From the NCBI GenBank assembly GCA_021741245.1, contig JAIOYF010000012.1:62001-126000 (forward strand): DNA of 64,000 bases, given 5' to 3'. The position numbers were made by a program, and so were the translations under genes. The DNA is from Paracoccaceae bacterium (GTDB lineage Bacteria > Pseudomonadota > Alphaproteobacteria > Rhodobacterales > Rhodobacteraceae). Below the pieces are notes generated by a model. The model made no database searches. It saw nothing but the letters and a program-made list of their open reading frames with translations, and was not told the origin of the DNA. Positions 7,769-16,978 of the stretch are shown in pieces (the first letter of the stretch is position 1; the number at the start of each line of letters is the position of its first letter).

Positions 7769-7782
7769 TTGACCTAAATCAG
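7769..7782. promoter_or_regulatory. FNR/FnrL site upstream of the DUF2892 gene
   Basis: TTGACCTAAATCAG matches the Rhodobacterales form TTGAY-N4-RTCAA at 9 of 10 positions. Its centre (7775.5) is 41.5 bases from a start site placed 7 bases after the -10 hexamer TAAGAT (7805-7810), the exact geometry of a class II FNR-activated promoter. It lies just after the mmsA stop. Confidence 0.65.
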
Positions 7783-7804
7783 GGCATCTTTTCGGGTGTT
7801 ATGG

Positions 7805-7810
7805 TAAGAT
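7805..7810 (+). promoter_or_regulatory. Candidate -10 element of the FNR-activated promoter
   Basis: TAAGAT matches TATAAT at 5 of 6 bases. No -35 hexamer is seen; the FNR-like site occupies that place, as expected for an activator-dependent promoter. The predicted start is near 7817. Confidence 0.5.
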
Positions 7811-7817
7811 ATCGGCA

Positions 7818-7843
7818 TTCCCGGCACAATCTCGTGCCGGGAA
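7818..7843 (+). other. Hairpin at the predicted 5' end of the DUF2892 transcript
   Basis: TTCCCGGCAC and GTGCCGGGAA form a perfect 10-bp stem with a 6-base loop. The stem begins at the predicted transcription start and ends where the ribosome site AAAGGAAAGG begins. Such a 5'-terminal stem would protect the mRNA from decay; pairing into the ribosome site would reduce translation. The role is inferred only. Confidence 0.5.
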
Positions 7844-7858
7844 AGGAAAGGCCGGATC

Positions 7859-8071
7859 ATGTTCACCACAAATATCGGATCGACTGACCGAATCCTGCGG
7901 ATCGTTCTGGGCGCAGGCCTTCTGGTTTGGTTTTTCTTTGATCAGACAAACGGTGCTTGGCACTATGCCAAGCTGATCGGGATTATCCCGCTGCTGACTG
8001 GGTTTATGTCGTCTTGCCCGCTTTATTCTGTGCTGGGGATATCCACGCGCGGGGCCAACAAAAAGGGATAA
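7859..8071 (+). CDS. DUF2892 small inner-membrane protein
   Basis: 70 residues with the N-terminal signature NIGSTDRILRIVLGAGLL of DUF2892 (the membrane part of YgaP-like proteins). It has two hydrophobic segments (about 13-28 and 40-56) and a CPLY motif in the second that is typical of the family. In other bacteria the domain is fused or adjacent to rhodanese domains. An FNR-type promoter and a 5' hairpin precede it, so it is probably induced at low oxygen. Its biochemical role is unknown. Confidence 0.85.
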   Translation: MFTTNIGSTDRILRIVLGAGLLVWFFFDQTNGAWHYAKLIGIIPLLTGFMSSCPLYSVLGISTRGANKKG

Positions 8072-8112
8072 GCGCGGTCCCTCCCCAAAGACGCCTGCCA
8101 AAAGACACCATG

Positions 8113-8135
8113 GGGCGGTTCTCAGACCGCCCTTT
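8113..8135 (+). terminator. Probable terminator after the DUF2892 gene
   Basis: GGGCGGT and ACCGCCC form a 7-bp stem with a 6-base loop, followed by only TTT and then GAACCTTTT. The stem is strong but the T-tract is weak. It separates the DUF2892 gene from the convergent uvrA. Confidence 0.45.
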
Positions 8136-8223
8136 GAACCTTTTATGTTGCGCCAGTGGCGATTGCCGTAACAGACCGACAGCCACCGTCACGTGTGCCC
8201 CGCAAAGGTCCGCTGAATTGCGA

Positions 8224-11082
8224 TCACTCAGCGGCCACCTTGCGGGGCTTGAGCATCTCTTTCAGATAGCGCCCGGTGTGGCTGGCCTCCACCTTGGCCA
8301 CGTCCTCAGGGGTGCCTTGCGCCACAATCTGCCCGCCGCCATCGCCACCCTCGGGGCCAATGTCGATGATCCAGTCGGCGGTTTTGATGACGTCAAGATT
8401 ATGCTCAATCACCACCACCGTATTGCCCTGCTCTACCAACTCATGCAGCACTTCAAGCAGTTTGCGCACGTCTTCAAAATGCAGGCCCGTGGTTGGCTCA
8501 TCCAGAATATACAGCGTCCGGCCTGTGGCACGGCGCGACAGTTCTTTCGACAGTTTGACCCGCTGCGCCTCGCCCCCTGACAGGGTCGTGGCCTGCTGGC
8601 CCACTTTGATGTAGCCAAGCCCCACCTGACACAGCGCATCCATCTTTTCGCGGATGCTTGGGACGGCTTGGAAGAAGACCTGCGCCTCTTCGCACGTCAT
8701 ATCCAGAACATCTGCGATGCTTTTGTTCTTGAACTTAACTTCGAGTGTTTCGCGGTTGTACCTTTGGCCTTTGCAGGTTTCGCAGGTCACATAGACATCG
8801 GGCAGAAAGTTCATCTCGATCTTCAGAACACCATCGCCCTGACAGGCCTCACACCGCCCGCCCTTGACGTTAAAGCTGAACCGCCCCGGCTGATAGCCGC
8901 GCGCCTTGGATTCGGGCAGGCCCGCAAACCAGTCGCGGATCGGCCCAAAGGCCCCGGTATAGGTGGCGGGGTTTGAACGGGGGGTGCGGCCAATGGCGCG
9001 TTGGTCGATATCAATGACCTTGTCCAGATGCTCAAACCCCTTGATCGTCTCACAAGGGGCCGGAGTCTCACGCGCGCCGTTCAGCTTGCCAGCGGCCGTT
9101 TTGAACAATGTCTCGATGGTCAGCGTCGATTTGCCCCCCCCCGAGACGCCCGTCACGCAGACAAACTTGCCCAGCGGAAAATCAACCGTCACATTTTGCA
9201 GGTTATTGCCCGTGGCACCGACCACCGTCAGCTTTTTCCCGCTGCCCTTGCGCCGCACGCGTGGCACCGCAATGGCGCGGGTGCCGGATAGATATTGCCC
9301 TGTCAGGCTGGCAGGATCTGCGGCCACTTCGGCCGGGGTGCCGTGGCTGATGACCCGCCCCCCATGCACGCCCGCGCCGGGGCCGATGTCAAAGACGTAA
9401 TCGGCCTCGCGGATCGCGTCTTCGTCATGTTCCACCACCAAAACGGTGTTCCCCTGATCGCGCAGGTTTTTCAGCGTGGTCAGCAAACGGTCATTGTCAC
9501 GCTGGTGCAGGCCGATGCTGGGTTCGTCCAACACATACAAGACCCCCGTCAGGCCAGAGCCGATCTGGCTGGCCAAGCGGATCCGCTGCGATTCCCCACC
9601 TGAAAGCGTGCCCGCGTTGCGCGACAGTGTCAGGTAATTCAGGCCGACATTGACCAAGAACCCCAGACGTTCGCGGATTTCCTTCAAGATGGCCTTGGCA
9701 ATTTCGTTCTTTTGATTACTCAAGTTGTCCGGCACGGTTCCGATCCAGGCAAAGGCCTCGCTGATCGACATGCGCACGATCTGGCCAACATGCTGGCCGC
9801 CGATCTTGACCGCCAATGCCTCTTCACGCAGGCGGTAGCCGTTACAGGTGCCGCAATGACGGTTGTTCTGGAACCGCTCCATATCCTCGCGGCTCCATGT
9901 GCTGTCCGTCTCGCGGTAGCGGCGTTCCATATTGGGGATCACCCCCTCGAACACGCGGCGCACCTGATAGACACGGCCGCCTTCGTCGTAGCGAAAATCA
10001 ATCTCCTCGCCGTTTGAGCCATGAAGGAAGACTTGCTGCACATGGGCGGGCAGGTCTTTCCATTTTTTCTTGGCATCAAATTCGTAATGCGTGGCAAGCG
10101 CCTGAATGGTCTGGGTGAAATACGGGGATTTCGACTTTGCCCAAGGCGCAATCGCCCCTTGCAGCAAGGTCAGGCCCTGATCTGGCACCACAAGGCGTTC
10201 GTCAAAGAACAACTCCACCCCAAGCCCGTCGCAGGCAGGGCAAGCCCCAAAGGGCGCGTTAAAGGAAAACAGGCGCGGCTCAATCTCGGCAATGGTAAAG
10301 CCACTGACGGGACAGGCGAATTTCTCGGAATAGGTTGTCCGCTCGCCCTCGCCCTCTGCGGGGGCGGTTTCGATTACGGCGATCCCATCGGCAAGGTTCA
10401 GCGCGGTGCGGAAACTGTCGGCAAGCCGGGTCTCAATCCCTTCGCGCACAACGATGCGGTCCACCACCACATCGATGTTATGGCGGAACTTTTTGTCGAG
10501 GGTTGGCGGCTCCTCCAACTCATGAAACTGGCCATTCACCTTGACGCGCTGAAAGCCCTGCTTTCGCAGATCAAGGAATTCCTTTTTGTATTCCCCCTTA
10601 CGGTCGCGCACGATGGGGGCCAGCAAATAGGCGCGGCTGCCCTCGGGCATCGCCATCACGGCATCCACCATGTCTTGCACCTGCATCGCGGTGATCGGCA
10701 GGCCGGTGGTCGGGCTGAACGGGGTGCCTGCACGGGCATACAAAAGGCGCAGGTAGTCGTAAATCTCGGTCACGGTGCCAACAGTGGACCGTGGGTTCTT
10801 GCTGGTGGTCTTTTGCTCAATCGAAATCGCGGGTGACAGCCCGCTGATGTGATCGACATCGGGTTTGCCCATCATATCCAGAAACTGGCGGGCATAAGCC
10901 GACAGGCTTTCGACATAGCGCCTTTGCCCTTCGGCATAGATTGTATCAAAGGCAAGGCTGGACTTGCCCGACCCCGATAGGCCGGTAATCACCACAAGTT
11001 GGTCGCGCGGAATATCCACGTCGATCCCCTTGAGGTTATGCTCGCGCGCGCCGCGCACTTCGATGAACTTCTGCTCTGCCAT
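8224..11082 (-). CDS. uvrA: Excinuclease ABC subunit A
   Basis: 952 residues, the damage-recognition ATPase of nucleotide excision repair. It has two ABC ATPase halves with Walker A motifs GLSGSGKSS and GVSGGGKST, two LSGGE signatures and two DEP Walker B motifs. Zinc-binding pairs C-x2-C occur in both halves (for example CPACDG, CEACQG and CETCKG). I placed the start at the [14 protein letters not shown]; a 14-residue upstream extension lacks family similarity. The N-terminal GAREHNLK is conserved. Transcribed alone. A possible LexA site lies 65-79 bases upstream. Confidence 0.97.
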   Translation of the reverse strand: MAEQKFIEVRGAREHNLKGIDVDIPRDQLVVITGLSGSGKSSLAFDTIYAEGQRRYVESLSAYARQFLDMMGKPDVDHISGLSPAISIEQKTTSKNPRSTVGTVTEIYDYLRLLYARAGTPFSPTTGLPITAMQVQDMVDAVMAMPEGSRAYLLAPIVRDRKGEYKKEFLDLRKQGFQRVKVNGQFHELEEPPTLDKKFRHNIDVVVDRIVVREGIETRLADSFRTALNLADGIAVIETAPAEGEGERTTYSEKFACPVSGFTIAEIEPRLFSFNAPFGACPACDGLGVELFFDERLVVPDQGLTLLQGAIAPWAKSKSPYFTQTIQALATHYEFDAKKKWKDLPAHVQQVFLHGSNGEEIDFRYDEGGRVYQVRRVFEGVIPNMERRYRETDSTWSREDMERFQNNRHCGTCNGYRLREEALAVKIGGQHVGQIVRMSISEAFAWIGTVPDNLSNQKNEIAKAILKEIRERLGFLVNVGLNYLTLSRNAGTLSGGESQRIRLASQIGSGLTGVLYVLDEPSIGLHQRDNDRLLTTLKNLRDQGNTVLVVEHDEDAIREADYVFDIGPGAGVHGGRVISHGTPAEVAADPASLTGQYLSGTRAIAVPRVRRKGSGKKLTVVGATGNNLQNVTVDFPLGKFVCVTGVSGGGKSTLTIETLFKTAAGKLNGARETPAPCETIKGFEHLDKVIDIDQRAIGRTPRSNPATYTGAFGPIRDWFAGLPESKARGYQPGRFSFNVKGGRCEACQGDGVLKIEMNFLPDVYVTCETCKGQRYNRETLEVKFKNKSIADVLDMTCEEAQVFFQAVPSIREKMDALCQVGLGYIKVGQQATTLSGGEAQRVKLSKELSRRATGRTLYILDEPTTGLHFEDVRKLLEVLHELVEQGNTVVVIEHNLDVIKTADWIIDIGPEGGDGGGQIVAQGTPEDVAKVEASHTGRYLKEMLKPRKVAAE

Positions 11083-11146
11083 GACCGACCCCGTGTTCCG
11101 TCCAGACAGATAGGCGTATTTCACTGAGTCTCCAATCCCGAAACAA

Positions 11147-11161
11147 GAACATTAAGAAAAC
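11147..11161. promoter_or_regulatory. Possible alphaproteobacterial SOS (LexA) box upstream of uvrA
   Basis: On the uvrA strand the sequence reads GTTT-N7-GTTC, matching the alphaproteobacterial LexA site GTTC-N7-GTTC at 7 of 8 bases. It lies 65-79 bases upstream of the uvrA ATG, and uvrA is a common SOS target. One mismatch in a short motif leaves real room for chance. Confidence 0.4.
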
Positions 11162-11280
11162 ATCAGTAAATCTGCTGATCGGACCTGTCTGTCCCTGTCG
11201 TTTCTCTATCCATATGGTTGGGTTTACGGGCCAAAGCATCACGCCTATCACGAAGAAGAATTCAAACTTGAGGATGTGTT

Positions 11281-11628
11281 ATGTCAGTTCCAGTGCCTAG
11301 TATTAGCGCGCCAGAGGCGATGGCCCTTCAGAAATCCGCAAAAGTGCTGATGCTGGACGTGAGATCCGCCTTGGAAATCAACCACAGCGGCACCGCAAAG
11401 GGCGCGATGTGTATCCCGGCAATCGATGTCTACCCAAGGGCCCGCCCGGCCTCGCCCAAGTTTGACACCAAGTTTACGCAGGCCGAGACGATCATCGTGT
11501 TCTGTGCCGTTGGCGCAAGATCAGAGGCCGTGTGCGTCTCGTTGCTGCGGCTTGGCTACCAAGATGTGCGCAATATGAAGCGGTTCTCCGATTGGGTTGC
11601 CGCTGGCGGTGCGGTGCAGGCCGCTTAG
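11281..11628 (+). CDS. Single-domain rhodanese-like protein
   Basis: 115 residues, a sulfurtransferase fold without signal peptide or extra domains. The conserved start SAPEAMAL--SAKVLMLDVRS is followed by the active loop with Cys75 in CAVGARS, the C-x2-G-x-R-S type found in cytoplasmic rhodaneses, so persulfide chemistry is possible. GAGGATG precedes the ATG. The physiological sulfur donor and acceptor are unknown. It ends with a 4-base convergent overlap with the MFS gene. Confidence 0.9.
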   Translation: MSVPVPSISAPEAMALQKSAKVLMLDVRSALEINHSGTAKGAMCIPAIDVYPRARPASPKFDTKFTQAETIIVFCAVGARSEAVCVSLLRLGYQDVRNMKRFSDWVAAGGAVQAA

Positions 11629-12812
11629 ACTGCGGCCATGCCACGCCGTCGCAGCGCAAGAAGGGTTTGGATCGCAATCCCAAGGCCACAGGCACAAAGC
11701 GCCACGATTGCAAGCCCCCATGGCCCAAAGGTGACCATGACAGCCGCCAAAAGCGGCGTGCCGGTCGTGGTGCCAAGATTGCCCATTTGCGCCACGGCCC
11801 CTGCCGCGCGCGCGCGATCATAAGCCTCGGCGTTGATCTGCGGGATCGAGGCAAAGCTTGCCCCCTGAACCAGCCCAAGGCACGCCGCAATCCAAAGTGC
11901 CGCAAAGGCCATCGCAGGCCCCTGCCCCCAGACAAGGGCCAGCCCGACAAACCCCGGAATGCTGAGGGCATAGCCAATCTGAACAAGTCGCACTGCCGTC
12001 ACCTGCGACAACATCCAGACCCCCAGCGTCAGGGAGGCCGCGATCGAAATCAAGGGCATCCCCGCCGCGACAAGGCCGCGCTGCGCCTCTGGCACCTCGG
12101 ATGGCAGCAGGGTCAGAACCGCCACGTAAAGGAAGGTATAAGAAAAGAAGCCAAGCGCTGGTGCGGCCAGTCGGGGTGATCCATATATCTCGATATGCTG
12201 GGCCAGAATGCCCTTGGCCCCCTGCGCGACCATTGATTTCGGATCGGATGGCAGGATCAGGAACAAGATTGCGGAAAGGGATACCATCCATACAGCGTGG
12301 CCCCAAAACAACCCCTCTGGCCCAAAGCGGGCGATCACGCCTGCGGCAAACAGGGCCAGCAAGGCGTAACTGACCCCGAAAAAGCTGCTCCACAGCGTCA
12401 TGGCTAGGCCGCGATACCGATCTGACGCCAAGGCGGCGATCAATGTCGGGCCAACCACAACAATCCCAAGATGCGACGCCCCCTCAACCACCCGGCTTGC
12501 GATCATCAGACCATAGCCAAGGCCCAGCGTTTGCAGCGCCGACATGCCCGCCCCCATGGCAAGGCAGGCCACCATCACCCGGCGCGGCCCGATCCGCGCC
12601 ACGAACAGGCCCGCCGTCGTGCCAAAGACCAGACCGACCATGCCGACAACCGAAACGATCAAGCCCAGTTGCACCGCAGACTGCCCGGCGTATTGCAGGC
12701 GAAGCCCCTCAAATATCACGGAAATCTTGCCAAACTGTGCAGCAGCCCCCAGCCCGGCGGCCCAGATGGCAAGGATGGCGACGGCGGGGCTGCGCAAGAC
12801 GGTGTATTTCAT
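11625..12812 (-). CDS. MFS transporter (unknown substrate)
   Basis: About 395 residues with 12 predicted membrane segments; the loop between helices 2 and 3 carries the degenerate MFS motif GLFVARIGPRR. I placed the start at the ATG giving MKYTVLRSP; the upstream TTG adds 12 non-conserved residues. A weak ribosome site leaves this uncertain. Nothing in the context identifies the substrate. Confidence 0.85.
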   Translation of the reverse strand: MKYTVLRSPAVAILAIWAAGLGAAAQFGKISVIFEGLRLQYAGQSAVQLGLIVSVVGMVGLVFGTTAGLFVARIGPRRVMVACLAMGAGMSALQTLGLGYGLMIASRVVEGASHLGIVVVGPTLIAALASDRYRGLAMTLWSSFFGVSYALLALFAAGVIARFGPEGLFWGHAVWMVSLSAILFLILPSDPKSMVAQGAKGILAQHIEIYGSPRLAAPALGFFSYTFLYVAVLTLLPSEVPEAQRGLVAAGMPLISIAASLTLGVWMLSQVTAVRLVQIGYALSIPGFVGLALVWGQGPAMAFAALWIAACLGLVQGASFASIPQINAEAYDRARAAGAVAQMGNLGTTTGTPLLAAVMVTFGPWGLAIVALCACGLGIAIQTLLALRRRGMAAV

Positions 12813-12901
12813 TGAGCGGAGCCTATTTGCCCCCCCGTGCCAGAGCAAGGCTGGCCACGTAAATGTTTTGCAAATATTTCACGACATATTATCGTTTAAT
12901 C

Positions 12902-13387
12902 ATGAAGGTTCTGCGATACATCCCTGTCGTGGCGATAGCTGGCCTGTGCGATGCCCCTGCGCAGGCGCTGACCGACGATGCGATCTGCGCCTTGGTGCGT
13001 GACCTTTCCCCCCATATCGCGGAACATGAGTATTTGGCGCCCCTTGAAGGCTGCCCCCGGATTACGCGCGACATTCCTGATCAGCCCGGTTTGGCACGAT
13101 CACAGGCGGGCGCATACGATCCGCTGACCGGGGCCATTGCGCTTGCACCCGACCTTGATCTGACCTCGGCTTACGGCCAAAGCTATTTGCTGCATGAATT
13201 GGTGCATGCCGCACAGTTTCAGGCAGGCCGGGACAAGACGATGCCCTGTCCCGCCGCACTGGAGGGGGAGGCCTATCAGATCCAAGCCAGCTACCTTATG
13301 CAGCACGGCCTGACGCGTGAGGCCGTGCTGATCCGCCTGATGGCGGACCAACTATCGGCCTGTGGGATGAGTGATCGGGATTATTAG
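12902..13387 (+). CDS. Secreted HExxH-motif protein of unknown function
   Basis: 161 residues. A signal peptide (about 1-22, ending near QA-LT) is followed by a small domain with HELVH at 98-102 in YLLHELVHAAQFQAG, the zincin metal-binding motif with Glu99 as the would-be catalytic base. A downstream EGEAYQIQ (121-128) could supply the third ligand, as in gluzincins. Cysteines at 29, 51, 116 and 154 could form disulfides. The protein is very small for a peptidase, so it may be a minimal metallopeptidase or an inactive relative. Similar proteins occur in Rhodobacteraceae as uncharacterised. The start at 12902 follows an AT-rich leader; an upstream start 39 bases earlier would destroy the signal peptide. 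Confidence 0.75.
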   Translation: MKVLRYIPVVAIAGLCDAPAQALTDDAICALVRDLSPHIAEHEYLAPLEGCPRITRDIPDQPGLARSQAGAYDPLTGAIALAPDLDLTSAYGQSYLLHELVHAAQFQAGRDKTMPCPAALEGEAYQIQASYLMQHGLTREAVLIRLMADQLSACGMSDRDY

Positions 13388-14781
13388 ATGTGGATCGCCC
13401 GGCCATAGGCATCCAGCACCGCCTCATGCATCATCTCTGACAGGGTCGGATGCGGGAAGACGGTGTTCATCAGATCCTCTTCGGTCGTCTCAAGACTGCG
13501 GCCGATGACATAGCCTTGGATCAGCTCCGTCACCTCGGCCCCGACCATATGCGCGCCCAAAAGCTCGCCCGTCTTGGCGTCAAACACGGTTTTGATCATG
13601 CCCTCGGATTCCCCCAAGGCGATGGCCTTGCCATTGCCGATGAAAGGAAAGCGACCCACCTTGATGTCATGGCCCGCTTCTTTGGCCTTTGCCTCGGTCA
13701 GACCAACGCTGGCGATCTGCGGCTGGCAATAGGTACAGCCGGCAATCGAGTTTGGCTTGATCGGATGCGGATGCTTGCCCGCGATCAATTCGGCGACCAT
13801 TACGCCCTCGTGGCTGGCCTTGTGTGCAAGCCATGGCGCGCCTGCGATATCGCCGATGGCATAAAGCCCCTCAACCCCGGTGCGGCAATATTCGTCCGTC
13901 ACCACATGGGTGCGGTCGATCTTGACGCCCAAAGCCTCCAGCCCAAGGTTTTCGACGTTGCCCACGATACCCACGGCCGAAATCACGGTATCGAACTCTT
14001 GCGTCTCGACCTTGCCGTTCACCTCGATATGCGCAGTGACGCCCACGCCCGGCTTGCGGTCCAGCTTTTTGACCGCCGCCTTTTCCATGATCTTCATGCC
14101 TTGCTTGACGAATTGCTTTTTAGCAAAGGCAGAAATCTCGGCGTCCTCTACGGGAAGGATGCGGTCCATCACCTCAACCACCGTGGTATCTGCGCCCAGT
14201 GTGTTGAAGAAGCTGGCAAATTCGATCCCGATTGCCCCAGAGCCAATGACCAGCAGCCGCTTTGGCATCCGCTTGGCCACAAGGGCATGCTTGTAGGACC
14301 AGACCAGATCGCCATCCGCCTCCAGCCCCGGCAATTCGCGCGCCCGCGCGCCCGTGGCAAGGATGATGGATTTCGCCGTCAACTCTTCGGTACCCTTGTC
14401 GGTCTTGACCGCGACCGTTCCCTTTTTGGGCAGCGTTGCGGCCCCCATAAAGACGGCGACCTTGTTCTTTTTCATCAGATGGCCAATGCCGCCCGACAGT
14501 TGCTTGGCCACGGCACGGCTGCGGGCCACAACGGCCGGCAGGTCATAAGAAATCCCCGTGGCCCCAAGGCCAAATTCCTTGGCCCGCTCCATCAGATGAA
14601 ACACCTCGGCGCTGCGCAACATTGCTTTGGTGGGGATACATCCCCAGTTCAGGCAAATGCCGCCCAAGTGCTCTCGTTCGACAATCGCGACCTTCAGACC
14701 CAACTGGCTGGCCCGAATGGCCGCCACATAGCCCCCGGGTCCAGCCCCGATCACGATCACGTCGAAGTTCTGCGCAGCCAT
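13384..14781 (-). CDS. lpdA: Dihydrolipoyl dehydrogenase (E3)
   Basis: 465 residues, the FAD flavoprotein that reoxidises lipoamide in the 2-oxoacid dehydrogenase and glycine cleavage complexes. It has the FAD-binding GAGPGGYVAAIRA, the redox disulfide GGICLNWGCIPTK, the NAD-binding GSGAIGIEFAS and the C-terminal His-Glu pair in FPHPTLSEMMHEA. The second of two adjacent ATG codons has the better spacing to GGAGG. The E1 and E2 genes are not in the window, so the host complex is not shown. The gene converges with the HExxH gene; their stop codons share the bases TTAG. Confidence 0.95.
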   Translation of the reverse strand: MAAQNFDVIVIGAGPGGYVAAIRASQLGLKVAIVEREHLGGICLNWGCIPTKAMLRSAEVFHLMERAKEFGLGATGISYDLPAVVARSRAVAKQLSGGIGHLMKKNKVAVFMGAATLPKKGTVAVKTDKGTEELTAKSIILATGARARELPGLEADGDLVWSYKHALVAKRMPKRLLVIGSGAIGIEFASFFNTLGADTTVVEVMDRILPVEDAEISAFAKKQFVKQGMKIMEKAAVKKLDRKPGVGVTAHIEVNGKVETQEFDTVISAVGIVGNVENLGLEALGVKIDRTHVVTDEYCRTGVEGLYAIGDIAGAPWLAHKASHEGVMVAELIAGKHPHPIKPNSIAGCTYCQPQIASVGLTEAKAKEAGHDIKVGRFPFIGNGKAIALGESEGMIKTVFDAKTGELLGAHMVGAEVTELIQGYVIGRSLETTEEDLMNTVFPHPTLSEMMHEAVLDAYGRAIHI

Positions 14782-14857
14782 CATTTCCCTCCCGTTAGAA
14801 ATTAGTTTGCCATTAAACTACTTTTTAAGCCGGAGCAACTTGCACCGCGCCGCAGGC

Positions 14858-15445
14858 CTATGCGTCTGGCGCATGGCTTGACTGCAGGCGGCGGACGATG
14901 GCCCCATAGCCCCCTTCGGACAGGAAAGCAGCCTCTTCGGGGGTATTTTCGCGCCCAAGGGCCGCATTGCGAAAGGGAAAACGCCCGAATTGGGTGATGA
15001 TTTGCTGATGCGCACGGGCATGCAGCGCAAGATCGGGCGAGGCGGGCATGCGTTCGTCCATCAAGGAAACCGCCAGGATTTGATCCGCTGGGTCCTCGGA
15101 ATGCTCAAAGGGCATGTAAAAGAACTGCCGCTCAGGCTCTGGCGCGGCAAGATCCCAGCCTTCGTCAAGCGCACGCCGCGCCGCAGCCCGCGCCCGGATG
15201 TCGGTTGCAAAGGCCTCGGCCTTGCCCCGGTTGATGTTGCGCGCAAACTGATCGGCCACGATCAGATAGGCCAAGGTACCGACCACACCATCTACCCAAT
15301 GCTCCAGATTGCCTTCGTTCAGTGCCGCCCACAATTCACCGAATTGAACCGCAATGGCATCGTCAATCTCATCTCCGCCAGCATACCAACCGCTGGGGCC
15401 AATCTCCCCCAACCAGAAATCGAGAACTTCGACAGGGTCTGACAT
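14858..15445 (-). CDS. DUF924 family protein
   Basis: 195 residues, beginning with the conserved VLDFWLGEIG-S-WY and containing DQFARNI-RG-AEAFATD and FFYMPFEHSED blocks typical of DUF924, an all-helical TPR-like family of unknown function. I placed the start at MSDPVEV, which follows AAGAGGTG; the frame is open 17 codons further without similarity. It follows the MFS gene at 15499 on the same strand (53 bases), so they may be co-transcribed. Confidence 0.9.
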   Translation of the reverse strand: MSDPVEVLDFWLGEIGPSGWYAGGDEIDDAIAVQFGELWAALNEGNLEHWVDGVVGTLAYLIVADQFARNINRGKAEAFATDIRARAAARRALDEGWDLAAPEPERQFFYMPFEHSEDPADQILAVSLMDERMPASPDLALHARAHQQIITQFGRFPFRNAALGRENTPEEAAFLSEGGYGAIVRRLQSSHAPDA

Positions 15446-15498
15446 CGTGCACCTCTTGCTTTTTGCCAGCCTGACAGGCCGCGCGCCAACAGGCAACC

Positions 15499-16740
15499 TT
15501 AGTTGCGCGCAGGGTCTTCATTGTCGATCATGGCTGCTGTCTCCACCGCCACCAGCGAAGCCGACGGGGAAACGGCCGTATAGCTGGACGTTGCCTCGGG
15601 TGTCGTGCGCCGTTGTGTCATCCGCCATGCTGCATAGACCGCCAGAACGCCGAACAAGATTGCCATAAACAGGAAAAACCCATTCGGCCCAATCGCCCCC
15701 ATCAGCCAACCCGTAATCACTGGCCCGGAAATCGCACCCAAGCCATTGATGAACAACAATCCGCCCGAGGCTGCCGCCATATCTGGCCCGTCAAGATAAT
15801 CATTCACATAGGCCAGAAGCAAAGAATACAGCGGATTGGACACGCCGCCGCCAAGCGCCCCGACGAAGACCAAAACCGCAAAGGGCAGGTCAAAAATCAC
15901 CGGAACCATCAAGGCCAAGGCCCCGAATGCGGACAGCCAAAGCACAACCTTGCGCCGATCCATCCGGTCCGACAGCCAGCCAATGGGGTATTGCAGCACA
16001 AGCCCCCCGGCATAGATCGCCGAGACAAAGATCGTCAGATCCGCGACAGACAACCCCACCTGCGTGCCCCAGACCGAGGCCATGCCGAACTGTGCCGAAA
16101 ACACCCCCCCCAACAGGAACATCCCCACGCAGCCCAGCGGCGAGGCCGAATAAAGCTGGCGAAACGACAGTGGTTTCGTCGTCTCGAACGCCGGGGCCTG
16201 ACTGACCGACAGCAAAATGGGCGTAAAGGCCAAGGATACCAGAACCGACGGGATCACGAACAACACATAGCCCGACGGATCGCCCACGTTCAAAAGCAGT
16301 TGTGCCGCGATAATCCCGACCATCTGCACAATCAGATACAGCGACAGTGCTTGCCCCCGCGTCTCATTGGTGGAGGCGTTGTTAAGCCAGCTTTCGGCGG
16401 TGATATACACCCCCGAAAAGGAAAAGCCGATCAAGACACGCAGCGCCGCCCAGATGATCCAATCGGGTGCGGCCGCATACAAGATCAGCACCGCCGAAAT
16501 CATCGACCCAAGCGCAGCAAACACCCGCACATGCCCGACCCTGCGGATCATTTCCGGGGCCATGCGTGACCCAAACAAGAAGCCCACGAAATAGCACGAC
16601 ATCACGATCGACATCTGAAAGGTCGAAAACTGCTCAATCGCGCCACGAATGCCCAACAAAGTGCCTTGCATGCCGTTGCCCAGCATCAAAAGCCCCAGCC
16701 CGAGCAAGAGGGCCCATGTATTTCGCAGCACTGTCAGCAT
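15499..16740 (-). CDS. MFS transporter, YcaD-like
   Basis: 413 residues with 12 hydrophobic segments. The conserved patterns GLLMLGNGMQGTLLGIRG at the N-terminus and AESWLNNAS-NETRGQALSLY between helices 4 and 5 are diagnostic of YcaD-type MFS carriers. GWLSDRMDRRKV in the central loop is the MFS loop motif. The last 40 residues are a hydrophilic tail. The substrate is unknown. The 238 bases upstream to queA contain only a weak 61-codon frame (see rejected items). Confidence 0.9.
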   Translation of the reverse strand: MLTVLRNTWALLLGLGLLMLGNGMQGTLLGIRGAIEQFSTFQMSIVMSCYFVGFLFGSRMAPEMIRRVGHVRVFAALGSMISAVLILYAAAPDWIIWAALRVLIGFSFSGVYITAESWLNNASTNETRGQALSLYLIVQMVGIIAAQLLLNVGDPSGYVLFVIPSVLVSLAFTPILLSVSQAPAFETTKPLSFRQLYSASPLGCVGMFLLGGVFSAQFGMASVWGTQVGLSVADLTIFVSAIYAGGLVLQYPIGWLSDRMDRRKVVLWLSAFGALALMVPVIFDLPFAVLVFVGALGGGVSNPLYSLLLAYVNDYLDGPDMAAASGGLLFINGLGAISGPVITGWLMGAIGPNGFFLFMAILFGVLAVYAAWRMTQRRTTPEATSSYTAVSPSASLVAVETAAMIDNEDPARN

Positions 16741-16978
16741 GTTCTTCGCCTTTCGCGGCTATTCGGTCGCTTCGCGCGGTGTCGCGATTTCGGTTCGATC
16801 TGCGGCCCAGCCTAACTTACAAACATAAAGGATAGGCATCATGCCAAGGGTCAACAAAAGCGCTGTCCCAAGGCCAGAACCCGACCAGATCAAGGTAGGC
16901 TTGGACGATAGGGTCGTGTCCTTTGAATGCCCCTCAAAAACCAAGCGGTTCGTTGGGACGTCGCCGCAAATCGCGCGA

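Noticed and set aside
13450-14805. 451-codon open frame on the plus strand
   Set aside because: Antisense shadow of lpdA.
16759-16944. 61-codon minus-strand frame with a hydrophobic segment between queA and the YcaD-like gene
   Set aside because: TTG start without ribosome site, mixed third-base composition and no recognisable family. It stays a weak possibility for a small membrane protein.
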